Assembly (NCBI GenBank): GCA_016712405.1
Contig: JADJRD010000014.1
Span: 124,001-188,000 of the forward strand
Direction of reading: 5' to 3'
From: Cellvibrio sp.
GTDB taxonomy: Bacteria; Pseudomonadota; Gammaproteobacteria; Pseudomonadales; Cellvibrionaceae
Length of the DNA stretch: 64,000 bases
Part shown: piece by piece, positions 9,226 through 17,474 of the stretch
Position numbering within the stretch: position 1 is the stretch's first letter
How the letters are laid out: each line of letters begins with the position of its first letter
Translations under genes and position numbers: made by a program
Notes under the pieces: model-generated
The model's database searches: none
What the model was told of the DNA's origin: nothing
What the model saw: the letters and a program-made list of their open reading frames with translations, nothing else

Positions 9226-9671
9226 ATGAAGCTTAAACATTTACCGAAAAAATCGCACGCGGTTTTACCTTAATTGAAATCATGGTGGTAGTAATTATTC
9301 TTGGCTTGTTAGCCAGTGTGGTAGTCCCTAACGTAATGGACGCGCTTGATGATGCTGAAATCAATAAAGCCCGTGCGGATATGAATGCATTAAAAACCGC
9401 ATTAAAAATGTATCGCATCCAAAATTTTGCCTACCCAACAACTGAGCAAGGGCTTGAAGCCTTGGTGGTAAAACCCACTTTGGCACCTGTGCCTCGCAAC
9501 TGGAAAGAAACGGGCTACATAGAAACCGTATCCAAAGATCCTTGGGGTAATGATTACCAATACACCAATCCTGGTGAGGGACATGAGTACGACATCTCTT
9601 CTTTAGGTGCCGATGGTATTAGTGGCGGCGAAGGCAAGAATGCTGACATCAGTATATGGGACGAGCAGTAA
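9226..9671 (+). CDS. gspG: Major pseudopilin GspG (frameshifted as given)
   Basis: Major pseudopilin of the type II system. From the ATG at 9226 (behind an AAGAGAG ribosome-binding site) the frame runs MKLKHLPKKS and stops at 9271-9273. One extra A in the A6 run at 9247-9252 gives MKLKHLPKKIARGFTLIEIM, the expected prepilin leader: peptidase cleavage after G, then F, with Glu at +5. The rest is a standard GspG: hydrophobic helix, YRIQNFAYPTTEQGLEAL, DPWGNDYQY, and the calcium-site C-terminus SLGADGISGGEGKNADISIW. Reconstructed length is 148 residues. As given, only the part from 9282 reads openly. I take the break as a probable homopolymer error. Confidence 0.88.
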
Positions 9672-10241
9672 TTTCCCGCGTAAAAATCCATTCAACCGAT
9701 CAAGGATTCACGCTGATCGAGTTGTTGATTGTGGTGATGATCATTGGCTTCTCGGTCGCCATTGTTTCTTTGTCGGTCGGTGGCGATCACTACCAGGATG
9801 AAGCGCGAAAAGAAGCTGAAGAATTTCTTCTGACAGGAAATTATCTCGCCGAGCAAGCCGTATTTCGCGGCGAGACTTACGGTGGATTTTTTTATCCAAA
9901 AGAAGATGACGATGGATCACCGCTTTGGTGTTATCAGTGGCAACGAATTCGCGATAGCCAATGGCAACCTTTGGAAGGAATTACCCGAACGTTGTTTGCC
10001 TCTGGAATTTGAAGTTGACATTTTAATTGAAGGGCAAGCTTGGGCTTATGACGACTCATTGGAATATCACGATCCTGTCATAGGTTTTTATCCGAGTGGT
10101 GAAGGTTCGGCTGAAGTGAATCTGCGATTTTTTCGTGAAGCCTCCAATCAACATCAAGCGACGGAAGAAGAATTTTTGTTAACACCGCTGGGTGAATTGC
10201 GTTGGGTGACAGAAGAAAAGCGCCTGGAACAAGATCAATGA
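9656..10241 (+). CDS. gspH: Minor pseudopilin GspH (frameshifted as given)
   Basis: Minor pseudopilin of the tip complex. The N-terminal half, from the ATG at 9656 (overlapping gspG by 16 bp), has the prepilin motif QGFTLIELLIVVMIIGFSVAIVS and continues to WQRIRDSQWQPLEG before running into a stop at 10012. The C-terminal half (ERCLPLEFEVDILIEGQAW to EKRLEQDQ) is in the next frame. Removing one base near the GG at 9977-9978 joins them as WQPLEELPERCLPLEFEVD, giving a protein of about 194 residues, the usual GspH length. The stop overlaps the start of gspI by ATGA. A sequencing error is the simplest explanation; a true frameshift mutation cannot be excluded. Confidence 0.85.
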
Positions 10242-10696
10242 TCCAACGAAAAAAATTGAAGCAAACATTATCGGGATTCACCTTAATCGAGGTGATGGTG
10301 GCCTTGATGATTGTTGCAGTCGCTTTGCCTGCATTGCTTTCATTGGTGGTTACCCAAATGGATTCGGCGGGCAGTATCCGTGAAACAAGCTATGCCTACT
10401 GGATCGCTGAAAATCAATTAAATCGATACAAGCTTTTGCAGCGATTAAAACAACAAAAAGTCTTGCCGGATTATCAATTGCCTGAAAAAGAAAATGGCAA
10501 AGACAAAATGCTGGATCTTGAATGGCGATGGGAATTGACCAGCAAAGAAATGGATACGCTCGAAGTAAAAGGTTTCAAGCGAATTGAAGTCGCGGTTTGG
10601 TCTGCCAATTCACCTGAGTCAGCAACCGGAATTAAACAACCTGAGCCTTTGGCTCGCTTGGTGGGTTATGTCAGTGATCCGGAACAGACCCCCTAA
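10238..10696 (+). CDS. gspI: Minor pseudopilin GspI
   Basis: Minor pseudopilin that starts the GspI-J-K tip complex. The 152-residue product begins MIQRKKLKQ at the ATG overlapping the gspH stop (ATGA), which is preferred over an upstream in-frame ATG at 10202. The prepilin signature is SGFTLIEVMVALMIVAVALPALLSLV, with Gly before the cleavage site, Phe at +1 and Glu at +5. The downstream AENQLNRYKL and EWRWELTSKEM segments match the globular domain of GspI. It overlaps gspJ by 29 bp. Confidence 0.93.
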   Translation: MIQRKKLKQTLSGFTLIEVMVALMIVAVALPALLSLVVTQMDSAGSIRETSYAYWIAENQLNRYKLLQRLKQQKVLPDYQLPEKENGKDKMLDLEWRWELTSKEMDTLEVKGFKRIEVAVWSANSPESATGIKQPEPLARLVGYVSDPEQTP

Positions 10697-11354
10697 TCTT
10701 AATCACAAGTCTGGCTTCACCTTACTTGAGGTGTTAGTGGCTATGGTGATTACCGCCATTATCGGGGTGATGGCATTTAAATCTTTTGACGGTGCGGCGG
10801 GTGCATCTGAAGAAACCCAGCGAGTGCTGGAAGACATTAATCGTGTGGATAGGGTCTGGCAAACATTGGGCAATGATTTGTTTCATGTCTTGCCCGTGGA
10901 TGCGAACACACCCTTTCAAGGCGCGAGTTTAAAATCGAAGGGTGAAGACAGCAGTCAAATGCTGTTGTTATTCAAGCGTGGCAATTGGGTGAACTTTGCC
11001 AATCGCCCTCGCAGCGATATCCAATTGGTGAGTTATCGTCTGGAAGAAGGAAAATTGTTTCGGGATTTTGTTCCTGAAACTAATCGCCCGGTATCCGATA
11101 TGGATATGGAGCGTCAGGCATTTCATCAATTACTCTTGGACGATGTTGAAGATGTGCAGTTGCGATTTCTCTACACTGAGATGGTGGTGAGTGAAGGTAA
11201 ATCCATATTGGAACGAGAAGACTATTCGGAAGATTGGTTGCACCTTTGGCCGGATACCACGCGTTCAGGTGCTGCGGGTATTCCCTTAGCCCTTGAAGTG
11301 ACGATTAATTTGAAAGGAGTAGGCCCCAGTGTTCGCTTATTTACCTTTCCATAA
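10668..11354 (+). CDS. gspJ: Minor pseudopilin GspJ
   Basis: Minor pseudopilin of the tip complex, 228 residues. The ATG at 10668 gives a short 15-17 residue leader followed by SGFTLLEVLVAMVITAIIGVMAF; the open frame extends further upstream, but only inside gspI. Typical GspJ features are RVWQTLGNDL just after the helix, LFKRGNWVNFANRPRSDIQ, VSYRLEEGKL and the VEDVQLRFLY segment. It ends inside the start region of gspK (26 bp overlap), indicating translational coupling. Confidence 0.93.
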   Translation: MSVIRNRPPNLNHKSGFTLLEVLVAMVITAIIGVMAFKSFDGAAGASEETQRVLEDINRVDRVWQTLGNDLFHVLPVDANTPFQGASLKSKGEDSSQMLLLFKRGNWVNFANRPRSDIQLVSYRLEEGKLFRDFVPETNRPVSDMDMERQAFHQLLLDDVEDVQLRFLYTEMVVSEGKSILEREDYSEDWLHLWPDTTRSGAAGIPLALEVTINLKGVGPSVRLFTFP

Positions 11355-12468
11355 GTCGGCGGCTACATCCGTTTTGCGCAACTCACCCCGCCAACAAGGT
11401 ATGGTGTTGATATTAGTCTTGTTGATAGTGGCATTGGTCGTGGGCTTGAGTGTGAAATATGCCAGCCAATTTCAATTGGGATTGGCGCGCGCCGAAAGCC
11501 GTTGGTCCTCAACACAGGCCAAGTCGTTATTGATTGCGGCAGAAGAAGTGGCGATTTTGTTGTTTCCATTGGCCGATATCGATTCCAGCATGGATTACCC
11601 GGACGAGCCTTGGAATAATCCGGTGCCCTTAACCGACGAAGGTGTAGAGGGGGTCGCCATGTTATTGGACGCGCAAGCGCAATTAAATTTGAATGACTTG
11701 GGTAAAAAAATTGATCCTGCCAGTTTGCCTGGAGCACCCGAGCGCTACTCGGAATCACAGCGACAATTTATTCGCTTGCTGCAAACTTTCCAGCAAGAAA
11801 TCCCTGTCTCGCAAGGTGAAGCTGAGTCCATGTTGGAAGCAGTTGTGGACTGGATGGATAATGATGATGAAGAAACAGGTTCCGGCGGTGCGGAATCCAA
11901 TTATTATCAAAGCATGCCAGAGCCCTATCTTCCTGCTAACACATTAGCCTTTCGCAGTTTGGATGAGTTGCGGTTGGTGCGTGGTTTTAGTGAAAGGCCT
12001 GTTTTAGTGGAATTGTTGCAGCCTTACATTACGGTACTACCCAAGCCTAATACAGGCTTAAGTGTGAATGATATTCCACCGCAAAATCCGCTTGGCTTGC
12101 CGGGAGTGAATCGCTTGCGTTTGTGTATCAATAGTAAAAACCAGCTGCTACCCTTGAGCGATCAACAAGCGCAAACCTTTTTGTTGTCTCGCCCGGAAAC
12201 CGGCTACGCTAACGAAAATGAATTGAATGATGCCTGGCGAAAAACCATGGGTGGCGAAGAGTTGGATTTGTCAGGCTACAAAGTCAAAACCGAATTTTTT
12301 TGGTTGGAGTCAACCGTACAAATGGGCGAGCAACGCCGACAAATGCGCAGCTTGATGCAACGTAATGAAAAGAGTTTGTCAGTGGTTCAACGCCGCATGA
12401 TGTATGAATTACCGCGAGTGAATCGTGGGAAAAAAGATAATGAAAATAGCTCAGAATTAAGGCTTTAG
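11329..12468 (+). CDS. gspK: Minor pseudopilin GspK
   Basis: Largest minor pseudopilin, capping the pseudopilus tip; 379 residues. It begins at a GTG (11329) with a GAAAGGAG ribosome-binding site about 10 bp upstream, inside the end of gspJ. The prepilin-like N-terminus is RQQGMVLILVLLIVALVVGLSVKYASQF; like other GspK proteins it lacks the Glu at +5. DAQAQLNLNDL, the VDWMDNDDEETGSGGAESNYYQ calcium-binding region and the SLDELRLVRGF motif are family hallmarks. It lies 9 bp before gspL. Confidence 0.94.
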   Translation: MFAYLPFHKSAATSVLRNSPRQQGMVLILVLLIVALVVGLSVKYASQFQLGLARAESRWSSTQAKSLLIAAEEVAILLFPLADIDSSMDYPDEPWNNPVPLTDEGVEGVAMLLDAQAQLNLNDLGKKIDPASLPGAPERYSESQRQFIRLLQTFQQEIPVSQGEAESMLEAVVDWMDNDDEETGSGGAESNYYQSMPEPYLPANTLAFRSLDELRLVRGFSERPVLVELLQPYITVLPKPNTGLSVNDIPPQNPLGLPGVNRLRLCINSKNQLLPLSDQQAQTFLLSRPETGYANENELNDAWRKTMGGEELDLSGYKVKTEFFWLESTVQMGEQRRQMRSLMQRNEKSLSVVQRRMMYELPRVNRGKKDNENSSELRL

Positions 12469-12477
12469 GTTTTCTGT

Positions 12478-13704
12478 ATGTCGACTCAATTACTGCTTGC
12501 CTTACCCGGTGTCAACCAATCCGAATTTCGATGGAGTTGGCGTGACGCACAAGGGTATAGCCAACACACTGCACGTGGCGATCACACACAATTGCAATCC
12601 GCGATTGCGGCACAAAAACAATCTATGGCGCAATCCAGTATTGAAACCTGGCTTATTTTGCCCGGTGAAAAATGCGTGACGCGTGAATTGGATTACAGTG
12701 AAAAAGAAAAAAAACATCTGCGCAATTTATTACCCTTTCAACTGGAGGAAAGTTTAATTGGTGATGTGGATGATATCCATTTAGCGATAGCTGATCCGCG
12801 CGAAGGAAAAATTTCTATCGCCTATACCGATAAACTTTGGCTAAAAGAACAAATAGAATTATTAAAAAATCTCGGCTTGGATATTATTCGTTGTTCCGCC
12901 TTGCCCTTGCTTTGGCATCCTAAAACTGAAAACACTGAATGGTTAATTGCTGAATACGACCAACAACTTCATGTGCAATATGGGCCTGATCTTGGTTTCA
13001 GTGCGCCTTTGGCAAACACTCAATTGGCATTACAACTCTTGTTGGCAGAAAGAAAGCCGGATTCGATTCTATTGCGTGCGTCCAGTGCAGATGCGTTGGA
13101 AAATCTCGAAAAATTAATTCCAGATGCCTTAAAGGAATTGCCTCGCAAAACGGAAATCAAAGACTGGAACCATGATCTATCGCTGAACACATTGGATTTT
13201 TGTCAGGGCGAATTTTCCCGTCGTTTGCCGATAGACCGATGGTGGAAAATCTGGCAAAGCCTGATTATGTTTGCGGGCGTTTGTGTATTGATTAGTTTGG
13301 TTGCATTAATGATTCAGATTCGTCAGCTCAATAAAGAAAATCTGCAAATACGTGCTGCAACCGAAGCGGCCGCCAGAAGTGTAATTCCACAAGGCAAGTT
13401 AACCAAGGTTGAAGCGCAGGTGGCGAATTTATTATCGCAATTACAACCTTCGCATCAAGCTGCAGGCTTAATGGAATTACTTTCAGTGAGTTTGCCAGTC
13501 GTTAATCAATCGGCGGATGTCAAAATCAAAGCCTTAAATTACACCCATGAAACCGGTGAGCTGGCGATTAGTTTGCAAGCGAATGATTTTGCGGTATTTG
13601 AACAGATGACCGGCGCTTTAAAAGAGCGCGGTCTGCAAGCCGAAATTCTTAACGTCAATGCTCAAGGCGATAGCCAAACCGCGCGTTTGCGTATTCACAA
13701 GTAA
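12478..13704 (+). CDS. gspL: Type II secretion inner-membrane protein GspL
   Basis: Bitopic inner-membrane protein that anchors GspE. The 408 residues comprise an N-terminal actin-like cytoplasmic domain (~1-245), with the GspL signature KKHLRNLLPFQLEESL at 78-93, one transmembrane helix at about 259-281 (WQSLIMFAGVCVLISLVALMIQI) and a periplasmic ferredoxin-like domain (~320-405). The ribosome-binding site is weak. It is followed after 8 bp by gspM. Confidence 0.94.
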   Translation: MSTQLLLALPGVNQSEFRWSWRDAQGYSQHTARGDHTQLQSAIAAQKQSMAQSSIETWLILPGEKCVTRELDYSEKEKKHLRNLLPFQLEESLIGDVDDIHLAIADPREGKISIAYTDKLWLKEQIELLKNLGLDIIRCSALPLLWHPKTENTEWLIAEYDQQLHVQYGPDLGFSAPLANTQLALQLLLAERKPDSILLRASSADALENLEKLIPDALKELPRKTEIKDWNHDLSLNTLDFCQGEFSRRLPIDRWWKIWQSLIMFAGVCVLISLVALMIQIRQLNKENLQIRAATEAAARSVIPQGKLTKVEAQVANLLSQLQPSHQAAGLMELLSVSLPVVNQSADVKIKALNYTHETGELAISLQANDFAVFEQMTGALKERGLQAEILNVNAQGDSQTARLRIHK

Positions 13705-13712
13705 GGCGAAAA

Positions 13713-14195
13713 ATGATGAATGAATTATTGCTCTTATTAAATAAATACAATCGACGTGAACAAGCGCTCTTGTTGGGTTTGGCGGTGTTTGTTGTGTTGT
13801 ATCTCTTGTGGGTCGCGATACTCTCACCGCTCAACCACAAGCGCGATAATTTAATTCGTGCGAATGCAACAGCAAGTGAATCATTGAGTAAAGTGCAAAT
13901 CATGAGCGCACAAATTCAACAATTACGTAATCAAGGCGTGCAGGGTCAAGCGAGCGATAATATCAATAGTCTGGTGTCATCCAGTTTGAATGCCAATGGA
14001 TTAAAAATGGATGGCTTTCAACCCGGGTCAACCGGTGATGTGCGTGTGCGTTTGGAAATGGCGCGTTACGATGCTTTGATGCAGTGGCTCTACGATTTGG
14101 AATATCGTCATGGCATTAGTATTCTCGAACTCTCCTTATCTGAAACGCGAGACGCAGGTTTGGTCACCGCTAACATTCGCTTGCAAAAGAATTAA
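13713..14195 (+). CDS. gspM: Type II secretion inner-membrane protein GspM
   Basis: Small bitopic partner of GspL; 160 residues starting MMNELLLLL (the second ATG at 13716 is an equally good start). One transmembrane helix (~18-40, QALLLGLAVFVVLYLLWVAIL) is followed by a coiled region and a ferredoxin-like periplasmic domain (~80-160, VRLEMARYDALMQWLYDLEYRHGISILELSLSE). It is the last gsp gene before the toxin-antitoxin insertion; in the usual operon gspN would follow directly. Confidence 0.92.
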   Translation: MMNELLLLLNKYNRREQALLLGLAVFVVLYLLWVAILSPLNHKRDNLIRANATASESLSKVQIMSAQIQQLRNQGVQGQASDNINSLVSSSLNANGLKMDGFQPGSTGDVRVRLEMARYDALMQWLYDLEYRHGISILELSLSETRDAGLVTANIRLQKN

Positions 14196-14206
14196 TAAAA
14201 GCTTGA

Positions 14207-14240
14207 TTGGATAATGTACGCCATTGGCGTAGAATGGAGG
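14207..14240 (+). promoter_or_regulatory. Promoter and dyad operator of the toxin-antitoxin pair
   Basis: Between gspM and the toxin gene lies a plausible sigma-70 promoter: TTGGAT at 14207-14212, a 17-bp spacer, then TAGAAT at 14230-14235. A perfect 15-nt dyad, TACGCCATTGGCGTA at 14217-14231, sits inside the spacer and touches the -10 box. This is the geometry expected of an autorepressor site for the antitoxin. A TGGAGG ribosome-binding site (14235-14240) precedes the toxin ATG at 14245. Confidence 0.55.
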
Positions 14241-14244
14241 TTGT

Positions 14245-14556
14245 ATGGTGATTGTGGAAACTCGGGTGTTTACTCGATTAATCAAAGAATTGATTACCGA
14301 CGATGAATACAAGCGGTTACAGGAAGCATTGGTTAATCGCCCTGATATGGGCGACATAATCAAAGGTTCAGGCGGGCTTCGCAAGCTTCGTTGGAAGCTG
14401 GACTCCACAGGAAAAAGCGGAGGAGTACGAGTTATCTATTATTGGGTTACGGACGATCACCATATCCGTATGCTGTATGTTTATCCCAAGACCAAACAGG
14501 ACGATCTAACCCAGGAACAATTAGCGCAACTTAAAGCGATTGTTGAGAAGTGGTAA
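14245..14556 (+). CDS. higB: HigB/RelE-type toxin of a type II toxin-antitoxin pair
   Basis: A 103-residue protein of the RelE/HigB2 mRNA interferase family. It resembles HigB2-type toxins, with DDEYKRLQEALVNRPDMGDIIKGSGGLRKLRW and GGVRVIYYWV. Such toxins cleave mRNA at the ribosome. The RK/RW-rich strand and the C-terminal YVYPKTKQDDL segment are present, so it looks intact. It has its own promoter-like dyad upstream and overlaps the antitoxin reading frame (toxin first, antitoxin second, the HigBA order). Its place inside the type II secretion operon is unusual. Confidence 0.86.
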   Translation: MVIVETRVFTRLIKELITDDEYKRLQEALVNRPDMGDIIKGSGGLRKLRWKLDSTGKSGGVRVIYYWVTDDHHIRMLYVYPKTKQDDLTQEQLAQLKAIVEKW

Positions 14557-14558
14557 TC

Positions 14559-14849
14559 ATGAAAAAAGAAATGTTTGTTGAGCTTCTGGAAAGCGCCCAG
14601 GAAATGGATGAAATTGTCAGCGGTAAAAAAGTTGCTTCTCGCCAATTTGAATTTCCTGATCCTGAAGTAAAGGCTATTCGGGATCGCTTGGGTGTGTCCC
14701 AGGAAAAATTTGCTGTTATTTTGGGTGTTAGTAAACGCACCGTAGAAAATTGGGAGCAAGGCCGCCGGCATCCCACGGGTGCCGCAAGGGCGTTGTTACG
14801 TATTGTAGAAGTTGATCCTGAGTACGCTATGCGTGCGTTGAGTGTTTGA
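14559..14849 (+). CDS. higA: HigA/XRE-family antitoxin
   Basis: A 96-residue DNA-binding antitoxin. The ATG at 14559, 2 bp after the toxin stop, is preferred over the in-frame GTG at 14550. The N-terminal ~40 residues (ELLESAQEMDEIVSGKK) resemble the toxin-binding arm. A Cro/C1-type helix-turn-helix follows at ~45-95 (VKAIRDRLGVSQEKFAVILGVSKRTVENWEQGRRHPTGAARALLRI). It should neutralise the preceding toxin and repress the pair, probably at the 14217-14231 dyad. Its stop lies 1 bp before the gspN ATG, so read-through from its promoter could also transcribe gspN. Confidence 0.86.
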   Translation: MKKEMFVELLESAQEMDEIVSGKKVASRQFEFPDPEVKAIRDRLGVSQEKFAVILGVSKRTVENWEQGRRHPTGAARALLRIVEVDPEYAMRALSV

Positions 14850-14850
14850 T

Positions 14851-15636
14851 ATGTCGCAATCCAGTTCAACCATAAAAAAAGGCCGATGGATTAGTTTCGG
14901 TGTTTTGTTATTTATTATTTTTTCTCTGTCCCGCGTGCCTGCTGAATGGGGTGCATGGTTAATGACTCGACAATCGGGTTTAGCGATGAGTGGTATTAGC
15001 GGCAGTTTATGGAAAGGCCAAGCCAATGTCGCCAGCCTTACTGCTGAAGGTCAAACTTATACATTAGGAAAATTGCAGTGGGATTTGCAATTGATGTCAT
15101 TATTAACATTAAAACCTTGCGCAACAATAATTGTCTCTGGTCAAGCGCAATCGCTCAACGGCTTAGCCTGTGTTGGAGCCGGCGGCAGTATTGCATTGCG
15201 TGATACGGATGTGTCTCTACCTGCCAGTTTATTGCAATCCAAAATTCCAATTCCAATTAACGGAAATTTTTCGGTACATTTTTCTGATTTGGAATTAAAA
15301 GGGAATGTATTACTGAAATTATCTGGCAACTTAAGTTGGACTAACGCACAAGCCAACAATGATGTGCAGTGGATTTCACTCGGCAGTTTCGCCGCTGAAT
15401 TTACCGACAACAAAAAAAATGGCATCAAAGCTAAATTATTTGATTTGGAAAGTGACATCGATTTAACACTGGATTTGGAACTGCGAGCTCCCAACGGCGG
15501 TTCCGCGAATGGCACCTTGGATATGCCCCAAACCATGATCGACCAATATCGCCTCGCCGACTTTTTAGCTTTCCTCGGTCCACAATCCAGTGTAGAAAAC
15601 GGAAAGTCCCGCTATCAAATTCAGCAGGAATTTTGA
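14851..15636 (+). CDS. gspN: Type II secretion protein GspN
   Basis: Bitopic inner-membrane protein found at the end of many gsp operons; its exact role is not settled. The 261-residue product (ATG at 14851; a GTG at 14842 is also in frame) has one transmembrane helix (~13-32, WISFGVLLFIIFSLSRVPAEW). The periplasmic beta-rich domain carries the GspN signatures ISGSLWKGQA, LGKLQWDL and GTLDMPQTMIDQYRLADFLAFLGP. It ends in ATGA-like overlap with apbE. It is separated from gspM only by the toxin-antitoxin pair. Confidence 0.9.
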   Translation: MSQSSSTIKKGRWISFGVLLFIIFSLSRVPAEWGAWLMTRQSGLAMSGISGSLWKGQANVASLTAEGQTYTLGKLQWDLQLMSLLTLKPCATIIVSGQAQSLNGLACVGAGGSIALRDTDVSLPASLLQSKIPIPINGNFSVHFSDLELKGNVLLKLSGNLSWTNAQANNDVQWISLGSFAAEFTDNKKNGIKAKLFDLESDIDLTLDLELRAPNGGSANGTLDMPQTMIDQYRLADFLAFLGPQSSVENGKSRYQIQQEF

Positions 15637-16622
15637 TGCGAATTTCAATTATATTTTTATTTCTGATTTTTATTAGCCCATCCTTCGCCCAAACACCCCA
15701 ATGGCATGGCGACGAACAGTCGATTATGGGAACGCATATTTCCGTGCAGTTGTGGATAGAGGATGACAAAAAAGCGGAAGCGGCGATTGCGGCGGTGATG
15801 GATGAAATGCGGCGGATTGACAAGGAATACAGTCCTTGGATTGAAACCAGTCAGTTATATAAATTAAATCAAGCAGTCGCCAAAGCTTCGCAACAAAATC
15901 CGATAAAAATTTCTGATGAACTTAGTTTCATCATAGATAAATCCTTTTACTACAGTAAATTAACTGGCGGCGCTTTCGATATTACATTTGCATCGGTTGC
16001 ACGTTTTTACGATTACCGCGCAAAATTAAAACCCGACGATGCTCAACGTGAAGCCTTGTTGCCAGCAATTAATTATCAACATATTCATCTTGATGCAAAC
16101 ACACACATGGTTTGGTTTGATCACGATAAGGTGTATATGGATTTGGGGGCATTGCCAAAGGCTACGCCGGTGATCGCGCCATAGAGATCCAAAAAAATGG
16201 GAATAACCAGTGCGAGCGTGACCGCAGGAGGTGATACGCGTTTGTTAGGCAATAAATTAGGTAAGCCATGGATGATCGGCATTAAAAATCCACGCGCAGA
16301 AAATGCTATAGCGATTACATTACCTTTAGAGGATACAGCGGTTTCGACATCCGGTGATTACGAGCGTTATTTTATTGATAGCAACGGCGAACGCGTTCAT
16401 CACATCATCAACCCGAAAACGGGTAAATCCACTAAGGGTATAATGAGCGCGACTATCCTCGGCCCTAACGGAATTGATACCGATGCACTATCGACAACGG
16501 TATTTGTTTTAGGCGCAGAAAAAGGTTTGGAGTTGATAAATAAATTGCCAGGTTTCGACGCTATTATTATTACTGACCAAGGTAAAGTGCTTTACAGTAA
16601 TGGATTAATGCCACCCGAATAA
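15636..16622 (+). CDS. apbE: ApbE-type FAD:protein FMN transferase (two compensating frameshifts)
   Basis: Periplasmic flavin transferase that attaches FMN to Thr of targets such as NqrB/C or RnfD/G. The product has a signal peptide (~1-17, ISPSFA). IMGTHISVQL and DEMRRIDKEYSPW are family motifs, as are SASVTAGGDTRLLG and HHIINPKTGKS. As given, an in-frame TAG at 16182 interrupts it. Adding one G to the G5 run at 16145-16149 and removing one A from the A7 run at 16191-16197 restores YMDLGGIAKGYAGDRAIEIQKMGI, the conserved ApbE segment, so the two indels cancel. Reconstructed length is about 328 residues. It overlaps gspN by 1 bp. Confidence 0.85.
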
Positions 16623-16625
16623 TTT

Positions 16626-17279
16626 TCAACGCAAACTTAATATTGGCCAGTTGCGCTCCATCGCAATTTTTTTTAATTTTTCATCGGGATCAACGGCAAT
16701 CGGATTAGGCACTTTTTCCAAAAGTGGTAAATCATTGATGGAGTCACTGTAGAAATACGCTTGATCCAAGCTTTTCTGTTTTTCTTGTAGCCACTCATTC
16801 AGACGAATCACTTTGCCTTGTTGAAAGGTAGGCGTGCCGATATATTTTCCGGTGTAAACTTCATTGATAATTTCCGGATCGGTAGTGAGTATGTCATCGA
16901 CACCCAAATAATCTGCAATCGGGCGAGTGACGAAACCATTAGTGGCAGTAATGATTAATAAAAAATCACCCTGTGCGCGATGTTGTTCGAGCAATTGTTT
17001 TGCTTTGGGCAGCATCATGGGCTCTATACAAGTCTGCATAAACTTGGTGTGGAGTTTGGTTAGTTCTGCCAATGAATGTTGGGTTAGCGGCTTTAAAGAA
17101 AATTGTAAATACTCTTCGATATTTAAGGTGCCTGTTTTATATTCCTCATAAAAACGATCATTCGCCATTCGAAAGTTTTCGCCATCGACTAAACCTTGAG
17201 TGACTAGAAACTGCCCCCAAGCGTGATCGCTGTCACCGGCAATTAAGGTGTTGTCCAAATCAAAAATAGCGAGAGTCAT
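16626..17279 (-). CDS. HAD-superfamily (subfamily IB) phosphatase
   Basis: Phosphoserine-phosphatase-like hydrolase, cytoplasmic, 217 residues. The Asp-nucleophile motif is FDLDNTL near residue 5; motif II is the ITATNGF threonine segment; the motif III/IV region is DQAYFYSDSINDLPLLE. The start at 17279 gives MTLAIFDLDNTL, with GGAG just upstream; in-frame ATGs further left only add an unrelated tail. Family members act on phosphoserine, histidinol phosphate or similar small phosphomonoesters. The substrate here is unknown. It converges with apbE, with 3 bp between the stops. Confidence 0.87.
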   Translation of the reverse strand: MTLAIFDLDNTLIAGDSDHAWGQFLVTQGLVDGENFRMANDRFYEEYKTGTLNIEEYLQFSLKPLTQHSLAELTKLHTKFMQTCIEPMMLPKAKQLLEQHRAQGDFLLIITATNGFVTRPIADYLGVDDILTTDPEIINEVYTGKYIGTPTFQQGKVIRLNEWLQEKQKSLDQAYFYSDSINDLPLLEKVPNPIAVDPDEKLKKIAMERNWPILSLR

Positions 17280-17474
17280 GAGGGCTCCATGAATATGAAA
17301 GGGTGTGGGTATTGAGCGAGGCATTATCCCGAGAATTGCCACTAACATCAACGCAGACTAGCGCCTTGGCCTGATGATGATAAAATCCCGGGATGAAATT
17401 CTGATAAACTCCAGTTAACTTGCCATCCAAAAATCGCGTTGCAGCAAAAGTTGTATTCAATAAGGTGCGTTGCT

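Noticed and set aside
10584..10667. Upstream extension of gspJ
   Set aside because: It only reads through gspI in another frame; the start at 10668 gives a normal prepilin leader.
15636..16622. Two separate genes in place of one apbE
   Set aside because: Both halves are in the same frame and the shifted stretch between them encodes the conserved ApbE motif, so it is one gene with two small indels.
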